Of a DNA stretch of 17,751 nt, positions 10,501 through 14,744 are shown in pieces. Position numbers and translations under genes: made by a program. The notes under the pieces were generated by a model, which was given only the letters and a program-made list of their open reading frames with translations, searched no databases and was not told the DNA's origin. Every line of letters begins with the position of its first letter. The first letter of the stretch is position 1. Source of the DNA: DASZGI01 sp035938995 (lineage in GTDB: Bacteria > Actinomycetota > Actinomycetes > Streptomycetales > Catenulisporaceae); assembly GCF_035938995.1 (NCBI RefSeq), contig NZ_DASZGI010000372.1, forward strand, positions 1-17,751, given 5' to 3'.

Positions 10501-11508
10501 CCTCCGCCGACGACCGCACCGAGCGGCGGCTCCGGCAGCGGCTCGGGTTCGGGCAGCAGCAGCGGATCCGGCTCGGGATCCAGCAGCGGAGACGGCGGCT
10601 GCTCGAGCCTGCACGGCAAGATGCGCCAACTGTGCGCCGAGACAGCGGCGACAGCGAACGACATCTGTGACGCCGCCTGCCTCTACATCCAGCAGCTCTC
10701 AACCGCGTGCACCGCAGCCGGCGGCGAGCTGAACGGCACCACCTGTGAGAAGCCCGTCCCGCCGAAGCCGCACCACTGGTGGGAAGCCGTCCTCGCGGTC
10801 GTCGCCGTCGTCGCGATCGTGGTGGTCGCCGTCGCCTGCATCGTCCAACCCGAGCTACTCCCGGCAGCACTTGAAGCAGGCGAGGCATTAGCACCCGAAT
10901 TAGCAGAAGGCGCGGCAGATACCGCGGCAGAAGCAACCAGCACCGCGGTCGAGGCCGGCGCCGACGCAAGTAGTGCGAGCGACGTCGCCGCCAGCACCGC
11001 GGGCGAAAGCGCGAGCTCCACGGAGGCCACGGCTGCCACGGAAGGTGAGGCCGCGAGCAGCAGCAGCGAAGCGGCAAGCAGCAGCGAGGCTTCGAGCAGC
11101 AGCGAGTCCGCCGCCAGCAATGAAAGTACGAGTTCTGAGTCCTCGTCCTCATCCCGCAGCCCCGAACGCTCGAACGCGTCCAAGACCCAGAACTCCCGCT
11201 CCTGCGCCTCTGTCGAGGTTTGTGGCCCCGGCGAAGTCAGGGTCGGCAACGTGAAAAACATTGTCGTCAAGGGCGGAACGTTCATAGGTAAGGCGAACAC
11301 GGCGGTGATCACAGACGGTGGAACCTTCATCGGGGACGCCGAGAACGTGGTCCAGATCGGCAGCTACAACACGATCGGTGAGCTGGGCCCAGAGGGCGCG
11401 AATTCCTTTGTCGGCAACGTTAAAAACGCTGTCCAGGCCTTACGGGTTTTTGGTGGAGTCTTCGCTGACGGCCAGCAGGTGTGGCCGCTTCTGGACGGTC
11501 TTGAGTAA
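4528..11508 (+). CDS. SpvB/RHS YD-repeat protein of polymorphic-toxin type
   Basis: This 2,326-residue secreted protein starts at an ATG with AAGGGG 10 nt upstream. It has an N-terminal signal region (SWFTAALSTALAAPLALSIS, about 22-41). An SpvB/TcdB-like start follows at ~292-360 (SLKPSGSWSAGGSSGTFDYS; SWIGDGWSM). Tyr-Asp (YD) repeats run from ~1087 to ~1910 (YDGLGR, YDALGR, YDANGN many times). The RHS core end motif lies at ~1919-1962 (GAREYDPVLGRFLSVDP, then NPVSNSDATG). The last ~364 residues are variable: a Cys-rich stretch, a Gly/Ser linker, a second Cys-rich stretch, a hydrophobic helix at ~2087-2109, an Ser/Ala/Glu-rich region, and 15-residue repeats at 2240-2310. By family knowledge, YD repeats form a shell around a C-terminal effector. 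No known toxin motif is recognisable here. The tip has three TTA codons and lower GC than the core. Confidence 0.93.
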   Translation: MRVFYWGVSTAARAMERARHSSWFTAALSTALAAPLALSISPDALPKAPNTAPTPSLGAPVSGVQAYKAKPAAQPKQPANYKATATSWPTAASGALALTAGSPGASPSSATKSNVATTTKSHAAGTPVWAQAVTDSHGAYAGPSSLGVKVLSHQAASDAGVSGVLTQITPTGAGRGQVRVGVDYSSFAQAYGGDYASRLRLVELPACALTTPQLAACRTQTPLASTNDGAGQSVSATLPLGTAVSSNAVSSKTADRSAPTTDSAAANSAVVLAVTSSTSGGDGGGGGGQYGATSLKPSGSWSAGGSSGTFDYSYPMTVPQAVSTLVPSVGLSYDSGSVDGQIASTQSQSSWIGDGWSMADSFIEQSFVTCSDTPEGVTLPTADQTGDMCYDGPILTLSLGGSSSSLVWDSGAKAWKASTDNGEVITQHKNANNGTGTYDTDYWTVTTRDGTVYSFGLNHLPGWNSKSTPTNSVDTEPVYSANPGDPCYNSAGFTSSVCTMAYRWHLDYVKDLHGNAMAYYYAQDTNYYGEDVGAHTVSYVRDSHLAHVDYGFTDGNAYGTVPDSVVFSTGDRCVSGTCDPLNSTNAPNWPDVPDDLICPSTGTCDNSSPSFFSTARLTSIAAKQYNGSGWNTVDTWDLNQTIPTTGTYNTSTLWLSSITHTGSDTSAGGSAVTLPSVSFGSIMMANRVNYTTGTGSGLGPLNRYRISTITTETGSVISVKYELVDPCSSPVTLDPSTNTSSCFPAYWTPDGATTPYLDWFNKYSVQSVSQSDPSGGSAGLFTQYKYLGHAAWHYDDNELVPAKYRTYGQFRGYGDVQTRTGQGSDPLTLSEGWYYRGMSDDNDSTAVTLTDTNGGTHDDADQLAGSTLEDATYTYDGGSIDHSTVSSYWVSAPTATRTRTGLPALTANAIKPVETWTKQALTDTNPPSWRETATVTSYDTNAADPDFGLPLFVDDTGDLALVGTGSSQETCEQTTYAPANTDLNLVGLVAATETDAKPCGGTGPGASSAPTAAQMNALTAPASLNKATDVVTAGRTIYDDQADATTWPQPASISQGTPTLGEPSIVQAATGYANGAFTYKTKSATVYDGYGRPTATYDALGDKTSTSYTMTSYGTVTGTSNTNALGQTQSTTLDPERTIVTSATDANNITTTVHYDGLGRTTAVWYHGRSPSDPADAQYTYTVSSTVTAVTTQTLNDESGYSTSTQIYDALLRPRQTQKQALTVSAGRIVNDTFYDTHGWVTKTNADYWDPSSAPTTTLVTVPDNKVHQQTLTSYDGLGRAVEVQSLDNASNPTVDDISYTQYTGDKTVSVPPTGGVATASVTDALGRSTELDQYTSAPTVTTGTAGGFTTVGISGGTTQATQYTYDALGRPYQTIDAKGETWSTTYDYLGQTATTIDPDSGTTGTTLYDAAGHTVQTTDSAGHTQSFTYDALGRKTAEYDAPLNAQSSSNEIASWVYDNSNDEPGVSDAIGQLTTQTSYTSAGAFTIQSLGFNVFGASLGESYMVPGGSSLAGTYTYKHAYSKITGNPSATQVPAVGGLSQEILNLGFSSYNGIDVPSTLGGLNGYTQNITYTALGQVAQETIGSNNNASITNTYDPHTGAITDSRLVNTAVSSTPLDESSYAYDASGNPTSQTEIRNGAQNETQCYNYDALDRLTQAWTTNSANASSCGTQPTSSNVTSTVGDGIAGAAYWTSWTFDPLGQPKTQTNHSLTGATDTTTTYNYGGSASTCTTSSTGAHTLNSTSTTGPSGTTNASYCNNGLGETTGRPGPGTSGQQTLTWDDLGRLSTITTAAGGTGYLYDANGNVLERTDPGTTTLFLPGQQLQLNTSNNAITATRFIPLPGGGQAVESGTTNNYQFELADPHGTATISLDATVENPSWQQYTPYGAPRGSVPGTWNDPNGYLDQPQDTGTGLTTLGAREYDPVLGRFLSVDPIFASTNPQSLNGYTYAAANPVSNSDATGKMVDCGNGWCGDPGGCNLMTHCGTTDVPPPPTTAPSGGSGSGSGSGSSSGSGSGSSSGDGGCSSLHGKMRQLCAETAATANDICDAACLYIQQLSTACTAAGGELNGTTCEKPVPPKPHHWWEAVLAVVAVVAIVVVAVACIVQPELLPAALEAGEALAPELAEGAADTAAEATSTAVEAGADASSASDVAASTAGESASSTEATAATEGEAASSSSEAASSSEASSSSESAASNESTSSESSSSSRSPERSNASKTQNSRSCASVEVCGPGEVRVGNVKNIVVKGGTFIGKANTAVITDGGTFIGDAENVVQIGSYNTIGELGPEGANSFVGNVKNAVQALRVFGGVFADGQQVWPLLDGLE
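11050..11130 (+). repeat. AGC-rich triplet repeats encoding poly-Ser
   Basis: Runs of AGC codons separated by GAA, GAG or GCG encode the Ser/Glu/Ala low-complexity stretch of the RHS tip. Such runs can change length by slippage, so the linker may vary in length between strains. Confidence 0.6.
11245..11457 (+). repeat. 15-residue repeats at the RHS protein tip (three tandem, one separated)
   Basis: Three units follow one another at 11245-11289, 11290-11334 and 11335-11379: GNVKNIVVKGGTFIG, KANTAVITDGGTFIG and DAENVVQIGSYNTIG. A fourth unit, GNVKNAVQALRVFGG, lies at 11413-11457 after an 11-residue spacer. The period is exactly 15 residues with Asn-x-Val and Gly-Gly-Thr-Phe-Ile-Gly positions kept. 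This suggests a small beta-solenoid or stacked strand module. Similar Val-Val-Gln/Gly repeats occur in other actinobacterial conflict proteins, as far as I recall. Confidence 0.75.
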
Positions 11509-11514
11509 GGCGGT

Positions 11515-11539
11515 GTCTCACGTCGTGGTGCTCTGAGAC
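11515..11539 (+). terminator. Weak stem-loop just after the RHS gene
   Basis: GTCTCA (11515-11520) pairs with TGAGAC (11534-11539) across a 13-nt loop, beginning 6 nt after the stop codon. The stem is short and no U-tract follows. It could be a weak terminator between the RHS gene and the downstream small gene, or chance. Confidence 0.25.
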
Positions 11540-11649
11540 CGTCGCTGCGATATCTGCCGACGTGCGCGCGCACACGAGTTCGTTCAGCCTGGCGGGCCGT
11601 GGTTTCGATGGGCGGACGCACGTCCCGGGGTTTCGGCGGATAAGTACGC

Positions 11650-12069
11650 TTGGCCGATCTGCCTGCGCTGTGCCGTCTGCACGCCGCGCGCGATGGCACC
11701 GCCGCGACGGCTTCGGACCTGGACTCGGCAGATCTGCCGGACGGTTGGGTCGCAGTGGCTGCCGATGATACGGCTCCGCTTGCGAAGGAACTGCGGCGGG
11801 AGGTCGGCGAGGAGCACATATTGTGGGGCGCCACCGCTACAGCCGTCGCGCGGGCGCGGTGCCGATCGTGCGATCGGTCGGTGTTCAGTCTCCGCGACGG
11901 TCCGCGTCCGCGGTGGTGCATCGTCCACCTGACCTGGTCGGGAGCTGCCGAGTCTGCCTTGTCCCCGAGCTGTCAGCTCTTCTCGTGCCCGGAGACGACG
12001 CTGACGGCCCTGAGAGAGCACACGCACCGGCGCTACGTTCGGTCCGATGAGCCGACCAAGATTTTTTGA
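11650..12069 (+). CDS. Small uncharacterised protein downstream of the RHS gene
   Basis: This is a 139-residue soluble protein with no signal peptide or membrane helix. The start shown is a TTG at 11650 with weak GGCGGA 9 nt upstream; a GTG at 11755 would remove the first 35 residues. Codon third positions are mostly G or C, which supports coding, though less strongly than in its neighbours. Visible features are a CxxC pair at residues 71/74 (ARCRSCDRSVF) and WCIVHLTWSG at 89-98. From memory, small actinobacterial hypothetical proteins share the pattern ELxREVGxxHxLxG...AVARC...HLTWSG, but no function is known to me. It begins 141 nt after the RHS stop on the same strand, where an immunity gene would be expected. 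That role is inference only. Confidence 0.6.
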   Translation: MADLPALCRLHAARDGTAATASDLDSADLPDGWVAVAADDTAPLAKELRREVGEEHILWGATATAVARARCRSCDRSVFSLRDGPRPRWCIVHLTWSGAAESALSPSCQLFSCPETTLTALREHTHRRYVRSDEPTKIF

Positions 12070-12085
12070 GAAAACTCGTCGATCG

Positions 12086-12114
12086 TGTCGATTCCGCGCC
12101 GCGCCGTTCGAAGC
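12086..12114 (+). promoter_or_regulatory. ECF42-type promoter of the DGPF-sigma operon
   Basis: TGTCGA (12086-12091), a 17-bp spacer, then CGAAGC (12109-12114), about 75 nt before the DGPF start codon. The same boxes with the same spacing precede the DUF998 gene. The ECF42 motif described for Streptomyces venezuelae has TGTCGA at -35 and CGA/TC at -10 (recalled). This implies that the sigma factor encoded downstream activates its own operon. Confidence 0.8.
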
Positions 12115-12126
12115 ATGCTCAAAGGC

Positions 12127-12160
12127 CGGACCACAGTGGTCCAGACTGGGCCCGGTGCCC
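12127..12160 (+). promoter_or_regulatory. Two inverted repeats in the leader of the DGPF gene
   Basis: GGACCAC-A-GTGGTCC (12127-12141) is a perfect 7-1-7 palindrome. Four bases further on, TGGGC-CCGGT-GCCCA (12146-12160) forms a 5-bp stem. Both lie between the -10 box and the SD. The first suits a DNA operator just downstream of the transcription start; the second could be a small RNA hairpin. Confidence 0.5.
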
Positions 12161-12188
12161 AGGCCGAACTGAGCAGAGGAGACCGATC

Positions 12189-12509
12189 ATGCGTTACCTG
12201 ATGACCACCTACGCTGGCTCGACCGCCCCCGACGAGAAGATGTTCGCCGAGATGGGCAAGTTCGTCGAGGAGCTGACCAAGTCCGGCGTGCTGCTCGCGG
12301 CAGGGGGACTGGAGCCGACCGGCACTCACATCTCGTCCCGCGACGGCAAGCTGACGCTGACTGACGGCCCCTACACCGAGGCCAAGGAGCTGATCGTCAG
12401 CTTCGCGCTGGTCGAGGTGCGCGACAAGGACGAGGCGCTCGAGATCTCCCGGCGATTCTGGGCGATCGCGGGGGACGGCGACAGCGACGTCCGGCAGGTT
12501 TTCGCCTGA
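12189..12509 (+). CDS. DGPF/YCII-like family protein
   Basis: This 106-residue protein belongs to the DGPF (YCII-related) family: MRYLMTTYAG start, a GGLEPTGTH segment, and the diagnostic LTDGPYTEAKE at ~58-68, here with Tyr in place of the usual Phe. The fold is a ferredoxin-like dimer and the biochemical function is unknown. Genes of this family very often lie beside ECF42 sigma factors, as here. The start is well supported by AGAGGAGA 6-9 nt upstream. It is the first gene of the operon, 141 nt before the sigma gene, and follows a TGTCGA-type promoter. Confidence 0.93.
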   Translation: MRYLMTTYAGSTAPDEKMFAEMGKFVEELTKSGVLLAAGGLEPTGTHISSRDGKLTLTDGPYTEAKELIVSFALVEVRDKDEALEISRRFWAIAGDGDSDVRQVFA

Positions 12510-12541
12510 CGGTGCCGGAGGGGTGATCCGCCGGTTGACTC

Positions 12542-12600
12542 GGCTGATTGAGCCGGGCGGCTGACGCTGTTGGCTGAGCGGTGCGGCTGACGTTGGCTGA
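12542..12600 (+). repeat. Five copies of GGCTGA between the DGPF and sigma genes
   Basis: GGCTGA occurs at 12542, 12559, 12572, 12585 and 12595, all in one orientation, spaced 17, 13, 13 and 10 bp. The last four form two imperfect larger repeats beginning GCGGCTGACG. The irregular spacing suggests local duplication rather than a designed binding array. Confidence 0.5.
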
Positions 12601-12620
12601 CCGGGGGTCGGTCTTGCGTT

Positions 12621-12650
12621 GGAGCCGATGACGATGTTGTCATCGGCTCC
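12621..12650 (+). promoter_or_regulatory. Perfect 12-bp hairpin ending at the sigma factor start codon
   Basis: GGAGCCGATGAC (12621-12632) pairs perfectly with GTCATCGGCTCC (12639-12650) around a 6-nt loop, and the next base is the A of the ATG at 12651. There is no SD in the 15 nt before the ATG. The structure would control translation of the sigma factor, attenuate readthrough from the DGPF gene, or act as a DNA operator if a separate leaderless transcript begins here. No U-tract follows. Confidence 0.85.
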
Positions 12651-13949
12651 ATGGCCGTTTCCGACACCGCCCCCGATGCTGACGCCGACGCCGACATCCA
12701 TCGCGCGATCGAGGCGGTCTGGCGCCTGGAGTCCGCACGGATCATCGCGGGACTTGCTCGGCTCGTGCGCGACGTCGACCTGGCTGAGGAACTGGCCCAG
12801 GACGCGCTGGTCGCCGCGCTGGAGCAGTGGCCCTCGGAGGGCATCCCGCCGAACCCCGGTGCCTGGCTGACAGTCATCGCCAAGCGCCGGGCGATCGACC
12901 GGTTGCGCCGGCTCGAACGTCTCGAGCGCAAGCAGGAGCAGATCGAGGCCGAGCTGCGGACCGTGCAGCCGAGCGTCGAGGCCGAGGTCGAGGCGGCCCT
13001 CGACGACGCCGAGGTCGGCGACGACCTGTTGCGGCTGATGTTCATCTCCTGCCATCCGGTGCTCTCCACCGAGGCGCGGGTCGCGCTCACCCTGCGGCTG
13101 CTCGGCGGCCTGACCACCGGGGAGATCGCGCGGGCGTTCCTCCAGCCCGAGGCCACGATCGCCCAGCGCATCGTGCGAGCCAAACGCACCCTCGGCAAGA
13201 ACCACATCCCGTTCGAGCTGCCGCCCCTTCAGGAGCGCGCCGAGCGGATGGCCTCGGTGCTCGAAGTCATCTACCTCGTCTTCAACGAGGGTTACGCGGC
13301 GACCGGCGGCGAGGACTGGACCCGCCCCGAGCTGTGCCACGAGGCGCTTCGACTTGGCCGAATCCTCGCCGAGATCGCGCCGAACGACGCCGAAGCCCGC
13401 GGCCTGGTGGCGCTCATGGAAATCCAGGCGTCCCGGCTGCGTGCCCGGGTCGGACCATCGGGCGAACCGGTTCCGCTCCTCGAGCAGAACCGCGGGCGCT
13501 GGGACCGGCTGCTCATCCTGCGCGGATTCGCGGCACTACTGCGCGCGGAGCAGATCGGGGGACCGCCGGGCCCGTACGTGCTTCAAGCGGCCATCGCGGC
13601 GTGCCACGCCCAAGCCCAGGCCCCCGAGGAGACCGATTGGGCGCAGATCGCGGCGCTCTACGACATTCTCGGTCGGGTCGCGCCGTCTCCGGTGGTTCGC
13701 CTCAACCACGCGGTCGCCGTATCTATGGCGGCCGGGCCCGCCGAGGGACTGAAGCTGGTCGACGCGCTCGCCGACGAACCGGCGCTCAAGGACTACCACC
13801 TGCTGCCCACGGTCCGGGGAGATCTGCTGGCTAAGCTCGGCCGGCACGAGGAGGCGCGTGAGGAGTTCGAGCGCGCCGCGTCGCTCGCGCGCAACGTCCG
13901 GGAGCAGGAGGTTCTGCTCTGCCGCGCCGCGGCGGCGAACTCGATGTAA
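12651..13949 (+). CDS. ECF42-type RNA polymerase sigma factor with C-terminal extension
   Basis: This 432-residue sigma factor is much longer than the ~200 residues of simple ECF factors. Region 2 spans ~16-88 (HRAIEAVWRLESARIIAGLA, LAEELAQDALVAALEQWP, GAWLTVIAKRRAIDRLRR). Region 4 spans ~138-183 (STEARVALTLRLLGGLTTGE, then TIAQRIVRAKRTL). The extension has the DUF6596-like segment from ~193 (AERMASVLEVIYLVFNEGYA) and a TPR-like helical part to the C-terminus (LGRHEEAREEFERAASLARN). In ECF42 proteins the extension replaces an anti-sigma factor as control element (family knowledge); no anti-sigma gene is present here. ATG 12651 is the only canonical in-frame start after the TGA at 12588. It has no SD and directly follows a hairpin. 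No TGTCGA box lies between the DGPF gene and this gene, so expression probably depends on readthrough. Confidence 0.95.
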   Translation: MAVSDTAPDADADADIHRAIEAVWRLESARIIAGLARLVRDVDLAEELAQDALVAALEQWPSEGIPPNPGAWLTVIAKRRAIDRLRRLERLERKQEQIEAELRTVQPSVEAEVEAALDDAEVGDDLLRLMFISCHPVLSTEARVALTLRLLGGLTTGEIARAFLQPEATIAQRIVRAKRTLGKNHIPFELPPLQERAERMASVLEVIYLVFNEGYAATGGEDWTRPELCHEALRLGRILAEIAPNDAEARGLVALMEIQASRLRARVGPSGEPVPLLEQNRGRWDRLLILRGFAALLRAEQIGGPPGPYVLQAAIAACHAQAQAPEETDWAQIAALYDILGRVAPSPVVRLNHAVAVSMAAGPAEGLKLVDALADEPALKDYHLLPTVRGDLLAKLGRHEEAREEFERAASLARNVREQEVLLCRAAAANSM

Positions 13950-13965
13950 AGAATCTTGGTGGACG

Positions 13966-13994
13966 TGTCGAATCGGTCTCCCGCCGATCGAAGC
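13966..13994 (+). promoter_or_regulatory. ECF42-type promoter of the DUF998 gene
   Basis: TGTCGA (13966-13971), a 17-bp spacer, then CGAAGC (13989-13994), 50 nt before the DUF998 start codon and 17 nt after the sigma gene stop. Identity with the upstream promoter extends to GTGTCGA and to CGAAGC-purine-TG. The gene is therefore probably transcribed by the sigma factor encoded directly upstream. Confidence 0.8.
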
Positions 13995-14031
13995 GTGAGT
14001 GAGCCGGGCGACAAGGCCCGGCGAATCTCAC
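13995..14031 (+). promoter_or_regulatory. Leader stem-loop before the DUF998 gene
   Basis: GCCGGGC (14003-14009) pairs with GCCCGGC (14016-14022) across a 6-nt loop. Outside it, GTGAG (13995-13999) pairs with CTCAC (14027-14031), giving a longer interrupted stem. It begins at the -10 box and ends just before the SD (GGGAGA), so it would form most of the leader RNA. Confidence 0.55.
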
Positions 14032-14043
14032 AGGGAGACCATC

Positions 14044-14736
14044 ATGACTTCGACAGTGACCACGACCGCGAACACGCTCTCTGCGACGTCCGCGACCGTC
14101 GTTACCGGCAAGCGGACGGCGGCGACTCGCGCGCTGCTCGCTTGTGCAGCACTGTCCGCGCCGCTCTTCGCCGTCGTCTCGCTGAGCCAGGCATTCACCC
14201 GCGCCGGGTTCGACCTCACCCGTAACCCGCTCAGCCAGCTGAGCGACGGCTCACTCGGCTGGATCCAGGTCACCGACTTCGTGCTCACGGGTGTGCTGGC
14301 GATACTCGGCGCGGCCGGGCTGCGGCGAGCGCTTGCGGGTCGGACCGGCGGCGTCTGGGTGCCGCGGCTCGTGCGCATCGCTGGCATCGGCTACGTCGCG
14401 GCCGGGATCTTCCACATGGACCCGGGCAACGGCTTCCCGGCCGGCACACCGTTGGGCGAGCCGCACACGATGAGCTGGCACAGCGACCTGCACATGCTCT
14501 CCGGCACGGTCGCCTTCGCCGCGACCATCGCCGCCTGCTTCGTGCTCGGCCGCTTCTACGCCCGCGAAGGACGGCGCGGTCTCGCGATCGCCTCCCGGAT
14601 CGCCGGTGTGATCTTCATTCTGGGCGACGGCTGGGCGATGGTCGGCGGAGCGGCGGGCTCGCTGACCCTGTGCATCGGCGCGCTGACGGGGATGCTGTGG
14701 GTGAGCTACGTGGCGGCGCGACTGCGGACGGAATGA
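14044..14736 (+). CDS. DUF998-like integral membrane protein
   Basis: This 230-residue protein has about six hydrophobic segments, near residues 28-51, 72-97, 107-125, 148-171, 180-198 and 203-226. It carries the DUF998 pattern: TRxGFDLxRNPLSQLS-like (FTRAGFDLTRNPLSQLSDGS, 51-70), then IAGIGYVAAGIFHMDPGNGF and HMLSGTVAF. The function of the family is unknown; it lies in the cytoplasmic membrane. ATG 14044 is chosen because CAGGGAGA stands 6 nt upstream; an in-frame GTG at 13999 lies inside the leader hairpin and lacks an SD. Its own ECF42-type promoter places it in the regulon of the adjacent sigma factor. The stop is 8 nt from the convergent LacI gene stop. Confidence 0.9.
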   Translation: MTSTVTTTANTLSATSATVVTGKRTAATRALLACAALSAPLFAVVSLSQAFTRAGFDLTRNPLSQLSDGSLGWIQVTDFVLTGVLAILGAAGLRRALAGRTGGVWVPRLVRIAGIGYVAAGIFHMDPGNGFPAGTPLGEPHTMSWHSDLHMLSGTVAFAATIAACFVLGRFYAREGRRGLAIASRIAGVIFILGDGWAMVGGAAGSLTLCIGALTGMLWVSYVAARLRTE

Positions 14737-14744
14737 CCGATGAC

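Larger units (their letters stand above)
10414..11508 (+). other. Variable C-terminal tip of the RHS protein (residues ~1963-2326)
   Basis: This region begins right after the RHS core motif, where polymorphic toxins exchange their effectors. Order: four Cys at ~1966-1985; a Gly/Ser linker at ~2000-2025; six Cys around 2026-2078; PKPHHWWE followed by a hydrophobic helix (AVLAVVAVVAIVVVAVACIV, ~2087); a long Ser/Ala/Glu segment at ~2140-2220; and a Gly/Val/Asn-rich tail. The basic, aromatic HHWWE before a hydrophobic helix is typical of pre-toxin segments in actinobacterial RHS proteins (from memory). The effector, if there is one, would be the last ~100-200 residues. Confidence 0.65.

Noticed and set aside
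8455..10629. 724-codon minus-strand frame opposite the RHS gene
   Set aside because: Val/Arg/Gly-biased composition with no recognisable domain; it mirrors the YD repeats of the real gene.
11050..11130. AGC triplet runs as a CRISPR or intergenic satellite
   Set aside because: They are in frame inside the RHS gene and encode poly-Ser; no spacer structure is present.
12059..12068. T-run at the end of the small gene as an intrinsic terminator
   Set aside because: No stable stem precedes it. It overlaps the last codons of the gene.
12619..12870. Plus-strand 83-codon frame starting at a TTG within the hairpin
   Set aside because: It runs out of frame through sigma region 2 and is Pro/Arg/Ser-rich with no SD.
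12033..13340. 435-codon minus-strand frame across the DGPF and sigma genes
   Set aside because: It spans two genes with clear families and their promoter; composition is that of a shadow frame.
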